From positions 1 through 64,000 of the forward strand of contig NZ_JAGGOS010000113.1 in the NCBI RefSeq assembly GCF_018614205.1: a stretch of DNA of 64,000 bases. The letters are read 5' to 3'. The notes beneath the pieces were generated by a model. It worked only from the letters and a program-made list of their open reading frames with translations, made no database searches and was not told the origin of the DNA. The DNA comes from Streptomyces sp. ISL-36 (GTDB lineage Bacteria; Actinomycetota; Actinomycetes; Streptomycetales; Streptomycetaceae). Shown here piece by piece: positions 36,632-45,737 of the stretch; the stretch's first letter is position 1, and each line of letters starts with the position of its first letter. The position numbers and the translations under genes are program-made.

Positions 36632-36845
36632 GAGCCCTGCATACCCCATGGAGGGTTTCCTGGGCCGTGGTCCGGGCGGGTCGACACGGATGCCTGAATT
36701 ACGTCCACGGAGTGGCGCGCCGGGCGCGCGATGGCGTTAACTGGCCCGCGGCCCCCGGGGCCTGACCACCGTTCGACGGTCGGTCCGGCGTGTGGAGGTA
36801 CGGCAGGAGTTCGCCGCACAGTGTCGTGCGAGGGGGAGAACTTTG

Positions 36846-37166
36846 TTGCGAAGTGTTGGGCAGAGGCGAGTGACAACCGGCAGCGGCGAGGACCCGAGAG
36901 TGGCGGAGCTGCATGCCGCCGTCTCCCGGCTCCGTCGCGAACTGGCGGGCCACCGGGCCGATTTCGCCGACCGGGGGATCGCCGAGGACGAGCTGGCCAC
37001 GCTGCACGCGATGGCTGTGAGCGGAGCCCCCGAGGTACGGCGGCTGCGCCGCTCCCTGCTGCTGATCGCCGGCGCGATCGGCTCCGTCAGCGCCCTCTCG
37101 AACGGCCTGGCGGGGGTCCGCAAGGCGGTCGAGCTCTTCGGGGAACCCACCCGCGAGGCGCCCTGA
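36846..37166 (+). CDS. Small DUF5955-like protein
   Basis: About 106 residues from TTG 36846, which has GGGGGAG 7 nt upstream; TTG 36843, GTG 36870 and a much longer GTG at 36792 are alternatives. Acidic-basic helical N-terminal part (RVAELHAAVSRLRREL) and a hydrophobic segment SLLLIAGAIGSVSALSNGL. This looks like the small Streptomyces family DUF5955, often linked to signalling or conservon-like loci. Function unknown. Confidence 0.5.
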   Translation: MRSVGQRRVTTGSGEDPRVAELHAAVSRLRRELAGHRADFADRGIAEDELATLHAMAVSGAPEVRRLRRSLLLIAGAIGSVSALSNGLAGVRKAVELFGEPTREAP

Positions 37167-37199
37167 GCCGCGCCGCCGGGCCGAGTCCGGAAAGCCTCG

Positions 37200-37283
37200 C
37201 CCGGCCCGGGCGCCCTACCGCCTGATCAGATGCCGTGCCGCCCGGCCCGGGCGCCCTACCGCCTCCTGATCAGACGCCGTGCC
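37200..37283. repeat. Tandem duplication of the response-regulator 3' end
   Basis: A 40-bp stretch (37200-37239) and a 43-bp stretch (37241-37283) are nearly identical; both contain CCCGGCCCGGGCGCCCTACC and GATCAGA. The second copy encodes the last codons and stop of the response regulator; the first copy repeats that tail, one codon shorter, just outside the gene. Confidence 0.8.
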
Positions 37284-37885
37284 GTCGCCGTCGCCACCGC
37301 CGCCGTGCGGGAGTCGACGCCCAGCTTGGCGAAGATGTGTACCAGATGGGACTTCACCGTCGCCTGGCTGAGGAACAGCACCTTGCTGATCTGCTGGTTC
37401 GACAGGCCCTCGCTCACCAGCTGCAGCACCTCCAGCTCCCGCTTGGTCAGCGCCTCCGCCGGTGTCCGCATCCGGTCCATCAGCCGGTGCGCCACCGCCG
37501 GAGCCAGCGCCGACTGGCCCGCCGCGGCGGTACGCACGGCCGCCGCCAGCTCCTCCGGCGGCGCGTCCTTCAGCAGGTAGCCCGACGCGCCCGCCTCCAC
37601 CGCCGCCAGGATGTCCGCGTCCGTGTCGTACGTGGTCAGGACCAGCACCCGCGGCCCGCCGGTACGGGAGGTGATCGCCGCCGTCGCCTCGGAGCCGTGC
37701 ATCCCCGCCCCGAACTGCAGATCCATCAGGACCACGTCCACGCCCCCGGCCGCGGCCAGCTCCACGGCCCGCTCGGCCGTCGCGGCCTCGCCGACCACCG
37801 CGAAGTCGGGCTCCGTGTCCAGGACCGCGCGCAGGCCGGCCCGTACCACCGGATGGTCGTCGGCGAGCAGAAGACGGATGGTCAT
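37256..37885 (-). CDS. NarL/LuxR-type response regulator
   Basis: 209 residues. Receiver domain with the acidic pair near the start (LLLADDHPVVRAGL), phospho-acceptor Asp55 in VVLMDLQFG and conserved Lys in GYLLKDAPPEE. The C-terminal LuxR HTH is LTKRELEVLQLVSEGLSNQQ ... VKSHLVHIFAKLG. The ATG overlaps the sensor kinase stop (ATGA), so the pair is coupled. It is divergent from an FtsX-type ABC transporter, its likely target. The extra copy of its 3' end lies just downstream. Confidence 0.92.
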   Translation of the reverse strand: MTIRLLLADDHPVVRAGLRAVLDTEPDFAVVGEAATAERAVELAAAGGVDVVLMDLQFGAGMHGSEATAAITSRTGGPRVLVLTTYDTDADILAAVEAGASGYLLKDAPPEELAAAVRTAAAGQSALAPAVAHRLMDRMRTPAEALTKRELEVLQLVSEGLSNQQISKVLFLSQATVKSHLVHIFAKLGVDSRTAAVATATARRLIRRR

Positions 37886-39045
37886 GCGAGGACTCCAGCG
37901 GGCAGGGGGAGACAGACGGCGACCGCGGTGCCCTGGCCCGGCGCCGACTCGACCGTGAACGTGCCGCCCAGCGACTCCGCCCGCGAGCGCATCGCCGGCA
38001 GTCCGAAACCCCCGTCCGACGACGACCGCACCGACGCGGGGTCGAAGCCCTTGCCGTCGTCCACCACGTCGAGCGTCACCGAGGCGCCCATGAACGACAG
38101 CGTGATCTCCGCCCGCTCCGCCGCCGCGTGCCGCACGGTGTTGGCGAGCGCCGACTGGGCGATCCGCAGCAGCGCCACCTCGTACGGGGTCGGCAACTCC
38201 ACGGGCGTCCCGCTCACCGAGCACCGCACACGCGGCCCCTCGCCCGTCGGCTCGCACAGCCGCTCGAGCGCCGCCGCCAGCGAACCGTGCGCCAGGTCCG
38301 GCGGGGACAGCGCCCGCACGAACCGCCGCGCCTCCGCGAGGTTGTCCTGCGCGGCCCGCCGCGCCCTGTCGATGTGCCCGGCGGCCGGCGAACCCTCCGG
38401 CAGCGCCCGCTCGGCGGCCCGCAGCAGCAGCTGGATCGAGGACAGGCCCTGCGCCAGGGTGTCGTGGATCTCCCGCGCGAGCCGTTCCCGTTCCGCGAGC
38501 GTGCCCGCGTGCCGCTCGGCCGCCGCCAGCTCCGCCCGGGTCGCGATCAGCTCCTCCACCATCCGGCGCCGCCGCTCGCTCTCCCGGTACAGCGCCTGGT
38601 AGCCGAGCACCGTCGCCACCGCCACCGCCGCTCCCAGCAGCGGACCGATGAAGACGCCCGGGTTGAGCGCCGCGCCGTGCTGTACGTACGACAGGATCGC
38701 CGCGCACGCCGTCAGCGCCACCGACGGCACCGACCAGCGCACGGGCAGCAGATGCAGCTGGAGGAAGTACAGCGGGAAGGCCACCCACAGCCCGTCCGGG
38801 GTCAGCCACAGCAGAGCGAGCCAGGACGCGCACAGCGCGCCGAGCCAGACCCCCGCCGCCCGCTGCGACCGCTGTACGGAGGGCAGGAGGGAACCGGCCG
38901 CGTAGACCGAGCCCGTGAGCGCCGCGACCGCCACGACCGCGGTGGAGTCCGCCCGGACCGCCGCCAGTGCCAGCAGCCCCGTCATCAGCAGATGGAGACA
39001 GAGGCGCGGCGCGCGCAGGGCGGGGGTGAGGGAACGCGGATCCAT
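37882..39045 (-). CDS. Sensor histidine kinase (HisKA_3)
   Basis: 387 residues. Four or five N-terminal membrane helices (to about residue 150), a helical linker, the phospho-acceptor His in ERERLAREIHDTLAQG, and a short HATPase_c with N box LANTVRHAAAERAE, DDGKGFD and GGFGLPAMRSRAESLGG. ATG at 39043-39045 has GGAGGGATC upstream; the longer open frame is antisense to the ABC permease gene and is not real. It pairs with the coupled response regulator. Confidence 0.92.
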   Translation of the reverse strand: MDPRSLTPALRAPRLCLHLLMTGLLALAAVRADSTAVVAVAALTGSVYAAGSLLPSVQRSQRAAGVWLGALCASWLALLWLTPDGLWVAFPLYFLQLHLLPVRWSVPSVALTACAAILSYVQHGAALNPGVFIGPLLGAAVAVATVLGYQALYRESERRRRMVEELIATRAELAAAERHAGTLAERERLAREIHDTLAQGLSSIQLLLRAAERALPEGSPAAGHIDRARRAAQDNLAEARRFVRALSPPDLAHGSLAAALERLCEPTGEGPRVRCSVSGTPVELPTPYEVALLRIAQSALANTVRHAAAERAEITLSFMGASVTLDVVDDGKGFDPASVRSSSDGGFGLPAMRSRAESLGGTFTVESAPGQGTAVAVCLPLPAGVLA

Positions 39046-39157
39046 GATCCCTCCAGCGTAGGGCGGAGCCGACAATCCGGGCTCAACCGAAAGTTTGATT
39101 GCGGAGCCATCCGTGGCGCGATGCCCCGAGCCGTCCCGGCCGAGCACCCTGGTTCCC

Positions 39158-40243
39158 ATGTTCGTGGCATGGAGAGACCTGAGATTCGCCAAGGGGCGAT
39201 TCACCTTGATGGGCACGGTGATCGTGCTGATCACCCTGCTCGTCGGATTGCTGTCCGGGCTGACCGCCGGACTCGCCCGGGAGAACATCTCGGCGATCAC
39301 CGGGCTGCCGGCGGACCGGCTTGCCTTCGCCGCCCCGCCCTCCGGCCAGTCGGTCTCCTTCACCAACTCGACCGTGACGCGGGACGAGTGGCGGCGGTGG
39401 GCCCGGCAGCCCGGTGTCACCGCCGCCGAGCCGCTCGGGATCCGTACGCTCAACGCCGCCGCCGGGGACCGCACCGCCGCCGTCTCCGCCTTCGGTACGG
39501 AGCCGGCGGCCGGGGTCGCCCCGGAGAGCGGGAAGCTCGGGCCCGGTCGGGTCGTGCTCTCCGAGTCCGCCGCGCAGGAGCTGGGGGCGGCGGTGGGCGA
39601 GGCCGTACGCCTCGGCCCGCTGGAGGCCACCGTCGCGGCGGTCGCGGGCGACGCCTCGTACAGCCACACGCCCGTCGTGTGGACCTCGCTCGACGACTGG
39701 CAGAAGCTCGGGCACAGCGGCACCACACCCGAGGAACAGGCCACCGTGGTCGTCCTCACCGGGGGCGGCGGTGCCGACTGGGCGGCCGGGGACGAGGCCG
39801 CGGGCACCGAGTCGAGGACGGTCGACGAGGCGCTCACCGCCATAGGGTCCTACCAGGCGGAGAACGGCTCGCTGCAGCTCATGCGCGGCTTCCTCTTCGT
39901 CATCTCCGCGCTCGTCATAGGGGCCTTCTTCACGGTCTGGACGATCCAGCGCAGTGGCGACGTCGCCGTGCTCAAGGCGCTCGGCGCCTCGACCCCCTAC
40001 CTCCTGAAGGACGCGCTCGGGCAGGCGGTCTTGATGCTCGGCGCGGGCACGGTGCTCGGCACCGGCCTCGCGGTCCTCGTCGGCGCGCTGGTCAGCGGCG
40101 GGGACGTGCCGTTCGTCCTGGAGCCGCGCACCGTGCTGGGCCCGGCGGCCGTGATGATCGTCCTCGGTGTGCTCGGCGCGGCCCTGTCCATCCGGCGGAT
40201 CACCGCCGTCGACCCCCTGACCGCACTCGGGAGTGCCCGATGA
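39158..40243 (+). CDS. ABC transporter permease, FtsX/MacB type
   Basis: 361 residues. An N-terminal membrane helix (FTLMGTVIVLITLLVGLLSG), a large extracytoplasmic domain (about 50-250), and three C-terminal helices with the cytoplasmic motif DVAVLKALGASTPYLLKD, typical of FtsX-like permeases. ATG 39158 is taken as start; CACCCT a few nt upstream could be a -10 for a leaderless mRNA. It is coupled to the ATPase (ATGA). 112 bp separate it from the divergent sensor kinase, which suggests an antibiotic or cell-envelope stress response module. Confidence 0.88.
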   Translation: MFVAWRDLRFAKGRFTLMGTVIVLITLLVGLLSGLTAGLARENISAITGLPADRLAFAAPPSGQSVSFTNSTVTRDEWRRWARQPGVTAAEPLGIRTLNAAAGDRTAAVSAFGTEPAAGVAPESGKLGPGRVVLSESAAQELGAAVGEAVRLGPLEATVAAVAGDASYSHTPVVWTSLDDWQKLGHSGTTPEEQATVVVLTGGGGADWAAGDEAAGTESRTVDEALTAIGSYQAENGSLQLMRGFLFVISALVIGAFFTVWTIQRSGDVAVLKALGASTPYLLKDALGQAVLMLGAGTVLGTGLAVLVGALVSGGDVPFVLEPRTVLGPAAVMIVLGVLGAALSIRRITAVDPLTALGSAR

Positions 40244-40926
40244 GCCTCGTCCTCGACGATGTGACCCTGACCTACCCCGACGGGGACAGCCGGCTCACGG
40301 CCCTCGACTCCGTCTCTCTGGAGGTTCCCGCGGGCGGTCTCACGGCGGTCGTGGGGCCGTCCGGTTCCGGCAAGTCCAGTCTGCTCGCGGTGGCCGCGAC
40401 GCTCGTCCCCCCGGACCGGGGACGGGTCGTCCTGGCGGGCACGGACACGGGGGCGCTGGACCGGAAGGAGAAGGCCGCGCTGCGGCGGGAGCGGATCGGG
40501 ATCGTCTTCCAGCAGCCGAATCTGCTCGCGTCGCTGACGGCGCTGGAGCAGCTCCAGGTGATGGCGCATCTCTCGGGCGGCAAGCCGAAGGCGGTACGGG
40601 AGCGGGCTCTGGCGCTCCTGGACGCGGTCGGCCTCGCGGACCTGGCCGCCCGCCGCCCGCACCAGCTCTCCGGCGGCCAGCGTCAGCGCGTGACCATCGC
40701 CCGGGCCCTGATGAACGAGCCGGCCGTCCTGCTCGTCGACGAGCCCACCAGCGCCCTGGACCACGAGCGGGGCGCGGCGATCGTGGACCTGCTGGCGACG
40801 CTGACCCGGGAGCGGGGCACGGCGACGGTCCTGGTGACGCACGACCGCACGCATCTGGGCCGTGCGGATCGGACGGTCACCGTCGCGGACGGCCGGCTCA
40901 CCGGGGTCGTGTCCGTACAGAGCTGA
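40240..40926 (+). CDS. ABC transporter ATP-binding protein (LolD/MacB type)
   Basis: 228 residues. Walker A GPSGSGKSS, Q-loop FQQPNL, signature LSGGQRQRV, Walker B VLLVDEPTSALD and switch His in VTHD. Overlaps the permease stop by 4 nt. Together they form a LolCD/MacB-like exporter, probably for a peptide, antibiotic or envelope component. The gene ends in a 20-bp hairpin shared with the convergent allR gene. Confidence 0.93.
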   Translation: MSLVLDDVTLTYPDGDSRLTALDSVSLEVPAGGLTAVVGPSGSGKSSLLAVAATLVPPDRGRVVLAGTDTGALDRKEKAALRRERIGIVFQQPNLLASLTALEQLQVMAHLSGGKPKAVRERALALLDAVGLADLAARRPHQLSGGQRQRVTIARALMNEPAVLLVDEPTSALDHERGAAIVDLLATLTRERGTATVLVTHDRTHLGRADRTVTVADGRLTGVVSVQS

Positions 40927-40970
40927 GGCCGGGGTCGAGGCGGCTCCCACGCCGCCTCGACCCCGGCCTC
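40925..40970. terminator. Bidirectional terminator
   Basis: Perfect 20-bp stem (40925-40944 with 40951-40970) and 6-nt loop, starting within the ABC ATPase stop codon and ending 18 nt from the allR stop. It can stop transcription from both sides. Confidence 0.85.
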
Positions 40971-40988
40971 ATGGCTGTGGGGTGATGC

Positions 40989-41804
40989 TCAGCCCTGTCC
41001 GTTGCCGTTGCCCGCCGTGTTCGCGAGGGCCGTCGACAGTTCCTGGGCGACCTCCTGGAGGATCGGGACGATCTTCTCCGTCGCCGCCTCCGTCACGCGG
41101 CCCGCCGGGCCGGAGATCGAGATGGCCGCCGCGGTGGGGGAGTTGGGGACCGACACCGCGAGGCAGCGGACCCCTATCTCCTGCTCGTTGTCGTCGACCG
41201 CGTAGCCCGCGTCGCGCACCAGCGCGAGCGCGTCCAGGAAGCCCTCGGGGGTGGTGATCGTCTTCTCGGTCGCGGCCGGCATGCCCGTACGGGCGAGCAG
41301 CGCGCGCACCTCCTCCGCCGGCGTGTACGCGAGCAGCGCCTTGCCCACGCCCGTGGAGTGCGGCAGCACCCGCCGGCCGACCTCGGTGAACATGCGCATC
41401 GAGTGCTTGGACGGGACCTGGGCGACGTACACGATCTCGTCACCGTCGAGCAGCGCCATGTTCGCCGTCTCGCCCGTCTCCTCGACCAGCCGCGCGAGGT
41501 ACGGGCGGGCCCAGGTGCCAAGGAGCCGGGACGCGGACTCGCCGAGGCGGATCAGCCGGGGGCCGAGCGCGTACCGGCGGTTGGACTGCTGGCGAACGTA
41601 GCCGCAGGCCACGAGGGTGCGCATCAGCCGGTGGATGGTGGGCAGCGGCAGCCCGCTGCTGGCGGAGAGCTCGCTCAGCCCGACCTCGCCCCCGGCGTCG
41701 GCCATCCGCTCCAGGAGATCGAAGGCACGCTCGAGGGACTGGACGCCACCGCTCGCGGCGGCGGGCTTGGCGGCGTCGGTGGTGCTGGCGCTGGACGTCG
41801 GCAC
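40989..41804 (-). CDS. allR: IclR family repressor of allantoin/glyoxylate genes
   Basis: 271 residues. N-terminal winged HTH (SLERAFDLLERMADAGGEVG ... LPLPTIHRLMRTLVACGYV), then the IclR effector domain (ALLDGDEIVYVAQVPS, HSTGVGKALLAY, GVRCLAVSVPNSP). S. coelicolor AllR, in the same position next to allantoinase, is a known repressor of the allantoin pathway that responds to glyoxylate-type signals. GTG at 41802-41804 has AAAGGA upstream. The divergent region to allB contains a doublet of TTCC-N7-GGAA-like sites, as do gcl, hyi and aceB, so AllR probably controls all four and itself. Confidence 0.9.
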   Translation of the reverse strand: MPTSSASTTDAAKPAAASGGVQSLERAFDLLERMADAGGEVGLSELSASSGLPLPTIHRLMRTLVACGYVRQQSNRRYALGPRLIRLGESASRLLGTWARPYLARLVEETGETANMALLDGDEIVYVAQVPSKHSMRMFTEVGRRVLPHSTGVGKALLAYTPAEEVRALLARTGMPAATEKTITTPEGFLDALALVRDAGYAVDDNEQEIGVRCLAVSVPNSPTAAAISISGPAGRVTEAATEKIVPILQEVAQELSTALANTAGNGNGQG

Positions 41805-42138
41805 GTCAAGGTCCTTTCGGGGCAGGCGGGCAAGGCAGCAGCCTACCGGGCCGTCCGGCCCGGCACACGGCCCCGGTCCCGGCGTACGGGCCGGTCAGGG
41901 GGGTGTTTGTCCGGTGTCGGCGGCTGCCCGGCGCAGTCCGCCTCCTCCCCGCATGTGCGGAGCTACGTTCTACTGTACGAAATTTCCATTCCACTTCATG
42001 GAAACGTCCAAGAGGGCCGGTGGCGACCCGGCCCAACGGCGCCATCCTGAAAGTGTGCCCTTGACGACATGTCGTCCTGAGTGAAGACTCCTTCAACAGT
42101 TCGTTGAATTTCTGCTGGGTGAAAAAGAAGGGGTACGG
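41805..42138. promoter_or_regulatory. allR-allB divergent control region with both operator types
   Basis: 334 bp. Doublet: TTCTACTGTACGAAA (41968-41982) and TTCCACTTCATGGAA (41989-42003), 21 bp apart, positioned over a possible allR promoter (TACAGT on the minus strand). For allB: -35 TTGACG (42061-42066), 17-bp spacer, AAGACT (42084-42089), followed by TTCAACAGTTCGTTGAA (42092-42108) around the expected transcription start. No gene lies within. Confidence 0.68.
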
Positions 42139-43473
42139 GTGGACGTCAACCTGGTACTGCGCTCGACACGCGTCATCACCCCCGAGGGGACGCGCCCCGC
42201 GTCGATCGCCGTCTCCGGCGGGACCATCGCCGCGGTGCTGCCGCACGACGCCGAGGTTCCGGCCGGTGCGCGGCTGGAGGACGTCGGTGACGACGTCGTG
42301 CTCCCCGGGCTCGTCGACACCCACGTCCATGTGAACGACCCCGGGCGCACCGAGTGGGAGGGCTTCTGGACCGCCACCCGCGCGGCCGCCGCCGGTGGCA
42401 TCACCACCCTCATCGACATGCCGCTGAACTCGCTGCCGCCGACGACCACCGTCGAGCACCTGCGGATCAAGCAGGACGTCGCCCGCACCAAGGCGCACAT
42501 CGACGTCGGCTTCTGGGGTGGCGCACTGCCCGACAACGTCAAGGACCTGCGGCCGCTGCACGACGCCGGTGTCTTCGGCTTCAAGTGCTTCCTGTCGCCG
42601 TCCGGGGTGGACGAGTTCCCCGCGCTCGACCAGGAGCAGCTCGCCACCTCCCTCGCCGAGATCGCCGGCTTCGGCGGCCTGATGATCGTGCACGCCGAGG
42701 ACCCGCACCACCTGGCCGCCGCGCCCCAGCGGAAGGGCGAGAAGTATGCCGACTTCCTCGCCTCCCGGCCCCGCGACGCCGAGAACACCGCCATCGAGAA
42801 CCTGATCAACCAGGCCCGTCGCCTGAACGCCCGCGTCCACGTGCTGCACCTGTCCTCCTCGGACGCGCTGCCGCTGATCGCCGCCGCGAAGGCCGAGGGC
42901 GTCAAGATCACGGTCGAGTCCTGCCCGCACTTCCTCACCCTCACCGCCGAGGAGGTCCCGGACGGCGCCACCGAGTTCAAGTGCTGTCCGCCGATCCGCG
43001 AGGCGTCCAACCAGGACGCCCTCTGGGAGGGGCTCGCCGACGGGACGATCGACTGCATCGTCTCCGACCACTCGCCCTCCACCGCCGACCTCAAGACCCC
43101 CGACTTCGCCTCCGCCTGGGGCGGCATCTCCTCCCTCCAGCTCGGCCTGCCGGCCATCTGGACCGAGGCGCGCCGCCGCGGCCGCGACCTCGAGGACGTC
43201 GCCCGCTGGATGTCCGAAGGCCCCGCCCGCCTCGCGGGCCTCGACAAGAAGGGCGCGATCGAGGCCGGCCGCGACGCCGACTTCGCGGTCCTCGACCCGG
43301 AGGCGACCTTCACCGTCGACCCCGCCGAGCTGGAGCACCGCAACCGGGTCACCGCGTACGCGGGCAAGACCCTGCACGGCGTCGTGACGTCCACCTGGCT
43401 GCGCGGAGAGCGTATCGCCGACCGCGGCACCCTGGCCGAGCCCTCCGGCCGCCTCCTCGAAAGGAACAACTGA
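42139..43473 (+). CDS. allB: Allantoinase
   Basis: 444 residues of the cyclic amidohydrolase group. Binuclear metal ligands: DTHVHVNDPGR (HxH), carboxylated Lys in GFKCFLSPSG, His in IVHAEDPHH, His in VLHLSSSD and Asp in SDHSPST. It opens the allantoin ring to allantoate. GTG 42139 follows AAGGGG. The allantoicase start lies 3 nt after its stop, so they form an operon. Confidence 0.95.
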   Translation: MDVNLVLRSTRVITPEGTRPASIAVSGGTIAAVLPHDAEVPAGARLEDVGDDVVLPGLVDTHVHVNDPGRTEWEGFWTATRAAAAGGITTLIDMPLNSLPPTTTVEHLRIKQDVARTKAHIDVGFWGGALPDNVKDLRPLHDAGVFGFKCFLSPSGVDEFPALDQEQLATSLAEIAGFGGLMIVHAEDPHHLAAAPQRKGEKYADFLASRPRDAENTAIENLINQARRLNARVHVLHLSSSDALPLIAAAKAEGVKITVESCPHFLTLTAEEVPDGATEFKCCPPIREASNQDALWEGLADGTIDCIVSDHSPSTADLKTPDFASAWGGISSLQLGLPAIWTEARRRGRDLEDVARWMSEGPARLAGLDKKGAIEAGRDADFAVLDPEATFTVDPAELEHRNRVTAYAGKTLHGVVTSTWLRGERIADRGTLAEPSGRLLERNN

Positions 43474-43476
43474 CCC

Positions 43477-44592
43477 GTGACCGGCATACCCTCCTTCACC
43501 GGTGACGCCAGCCCCTACGGCGGCGGCGACCCGTACGCGGACTACCGCACCGCGGAGTTCCCCTTCACGCAGTACGCGGACCTGGCCGACCGCCGCCTCG
43601 GCGCGGGCGTGATCGCCGCCAACGACGAGTTCTTCGCCGAGCGCGAGAACATGCTCAAGCCGCAGGCCGCGGAGTTCGACCCCGAGCACTTCGGGCACAA
43701 GGGCAAGATCATGGACGGCTGGGAGACCCGCCGCCGCCGTGGTGTCTCCGCCCAGCAGCCGCACCCGACCGAGGCCGACCACGACTGGGCGCTGGTACGC
43801 CTCGGCGCCCCCGGTGTCGTCCGCGGCATCGTGATCGACACCGCCCACTTCCGCGGCAACTACCCGCAGGCCGTCTCCGTCGAGGCCACCTCGGTGGCCG
43901 GTTCGCCCTCCCCGGAGGAGCTCCTCGCCGACGACGTGAAGTGGACCACCCTCGTCCCGCGCACCGCCATCGGTGGCCACGCCGCCAACGGCTTCGCCGT
44001 CGACGTCGAGCAGCGCTTCACGCACCTGCGCGTCAACCAGCACCCGGACGGCGGCATCGCCCGGCTGCGGGTGTACGGCGAGGTGGCCCCGGATCCGAAG
44101 TGGCTCGGCGTCCTCGGCACCTTCGACCTCGCCGCGCTGGAGAACGGCGGCCAGGTCGAGGACGCCTCGGACCGCTTCTACTCGCCCGCGACCAACACCA
44201 TCCAGCCGGGCCGCTCCCACAAGATGGACGACGGCTGGGAGACCCGCCGCCGCCGCGACAAGGGCAACGACTGGATCCGCTACCAGCTGGTGGCCGAGTC
44301 CGAGATCCGCGCCGTCGAGATCGACACGGCGTACCTGAAGGGGAACAGCGCGGGGTGGGCGGCGCTGTCCGTGGCGGCCGAGGGCTCCGAGGACTGGACC
44401 GAGATCCTGCCCAGGACCCGGCTCCAGCCGGACACCAACCACCGCTTCGTGCTCGACACCCCGGCGGTCGGCTCCCGCGTCCGGATCGACATCTACCCCG
44501 ACGGCGGCATCTCGCGCCTCCGTCTCTTCGGCTCCCTCACCGAGGCGGGCTCGGCCCGCCTGACCGCCCGCCACCAGGAGCTGGGCGGGTAA
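43477..44592 (+). CDS. alc: Allantoicase
   Basis: 371 residues made of two tandem allantoicase repeats: MDGWETRRRRG near 78 and MDDGWETRRRRD near 250, each followed by a DTAHFRGN/DTAYLKGN line and HPDGGIARLR/YPDGGISRLR. It splits allantoate to ureidoglycolate and urea. GTG 43477 is 3 nt after the allB stop. No ureidoglycolate lyase or urease gene is in the window, so glyoxylate release must use enzymes encoded elsewhere. Confidence 0.95.
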   Translation: MTGIPSFTGDASPYGGGDPYADYRTAEFPFTQYADLADRRLGAGVIAANDEFFAERENMLKPQAAEFDPEHFGHKGKIMDGWETRRRRGVSAQQPHPTEADHDWALVRLGAPGVVRGIVIDTAHFRGNYPQAVSVEATSVAGSPSPEELLADDVKWTTLVPRTAIGGHAANGFAVDVEQRFTHLRVNQHPDGGIARLRVYGEVAPDPKWLGVLGTFDLAALENGGQVEDASDRFYSPATNTIQPGRSHKMDDGWETRRRRDKGNDWIRYQLVAESEIRAVEIDTAYLKGNSAGWAALSVAAEGSEDWTEILPRTRLQPDTNHRFVLDTPAVGSRVRIDIYPDGGISRLRLFGSLTEAGSARLTARHQELGG

Positions 44593-44628
44593 CCACGAAC
44601 TGGGCGGGCCACGACACCCCGCCCGGCC

Positions 44629-44687
44629 CGCGAGGGCGCACCGGCCCGACAGCACCGGTGCGCCCTCGCGACCCCCTCTTTCTTTTT
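44629..44687 (+). terminator. Rho-independent terminator of allB-alc
   Basis: 16-bp perfect stem (44629-44644 with 44655-44670) followed by a run with TTTCTTTTT (44679-44687). Confidence 0.9.
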
Positions 44688-44827
44688 GGGCTCGGTTCAC
44701 CTCCGGGCGCTTGAGCCGGGCTCGCAGCCCCGACCGTGCTCGGCCCGCTCGTTCCTCGCGGGCCTGCGCGCGCTCAGGGCTGTTCCCCCGGCGCGCCCTT
44801 CGGTTCACTCGCCCGTCGGGCTCGGTG

Positions 44828-45568
44828 TTAGGCCGCGTGGCCGCCGTCCACCGAGAACTCCGCGCCCGTCACGTACGCCGCATCCGGGCCCGCCAGGAAC
44901 GCCACCATCGCGGCGACCTCGTCCGGGGCGCCGAAGCGGCCCAGCGCGGTCATGGCCGCCTGGCCCTGCGCGTACGGCCCGTCCGCCGGGTTCATGTCGG
45001 TGTCGACCGGGCCCGGGTGGACGATGTTCGCGGTGATGCCCCGCTCGCCCAGCTCCCGTGCGAGAGCCTTGTTCAGACCGATCAGGGCCGCCTTGCTCAG
45101 CGTGTACAGCGTGCCGCCGGGGCCCGGGACCCGAGCCGTCATGCACGTACCGATCGTGATGATCCGTCCGCCGCTCCCGAACCGCGCGGCCGCCGCCTGC
45201 GAGGCGAGGAAGGCCGCCCGCACGTTCACCGCGAGCACCCGGTCCACATCCGCGAGGCTCAGGCTCTCCAGCGGACCGAGCACGCCGAGCCCCACGTTGT
45301 TGACCAGCACGTCGAGCCGGCCGAGCGCGTCCGCCGCCCACTCCACCGCGCCCGCCGCGTCCCCGGCGTCCGCCGCGTCGGCCCGCAGCGGCAGGGCCTT
45401 GCGTCCGGTCGCCTCGATCAGCGCCGCGAGCTCCTTCGCCTCCGCCTCGCCCCGTACATAGGTGAAGGCCACGTCCGCGCCCTCACGCGCCAGCCGAAGA
45501 GCCGTGGCCGCGCCGATCCCGCGGCTGCCGCCCGTCACCAGAACCGCCTTGCCGTTCATCGTGGACAT
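44828..45568 (-). CDS. SDR family oxidoreductase
   Basis: 246 residues, classical short-chain dehydrogenase. Cofactor motif TGGSRGIGAAT at about 13-23, NNVG near 90, active site with YTLSK (Tyr and Lys) near 157 and PGPVDTDM near 187. The Arg in TYVRGEAEAKE after the second strand suggests NADP(H). ATG at 45566-45568 has GGAGG upstream. The substrate is not evident. Gene-poor sequence of about 140 bp separates it from the allantoicase terminator. Confidence 0.9.
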   Translation of the reverse strand: MSTMNGKAVLVTGGSRGIGAATALRLAREGADVAFTYVRGEAEAKELAALIEATGRKALPLRADAADAGDAAGAVEWAADALGRLDVLVNNVGLGVLGPLESLSLADVDRVLAVNVRAAFLASQAAAARFGSGGRIITIGTCMTARVPGPGGTLYTLSKAALIGLNKALARELGERGITANIVHPGPVDTDMNPADGPYAQGQAAMTALGRFGAPDEVAAMVAFLAGPDAAYVTGAEFSVDGGHAA

Positions 45569-45737
45569 CCCGAACCTCCGTAAGAAGTGCTGAGTGGTTG
45601 CGGGTTCAATGAAAGTCCTCGGGTGAACCGACCGCTGGCGGGAAACGGACACCGATGACTCCGCCGGGCGGTGGAGTCGGAGCTTGTGAGACACGATGGA
45701 CCGGGGGACACCCGGCCGAACCGAAAGGCACAGCTCC

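Noticed and set aside
41806..44808. A 1000-codon open frame opposite allB and alc
   Set aside because: Shadow frame; allantoinase and allantoicase on the plus strand have full catalytic motifs.
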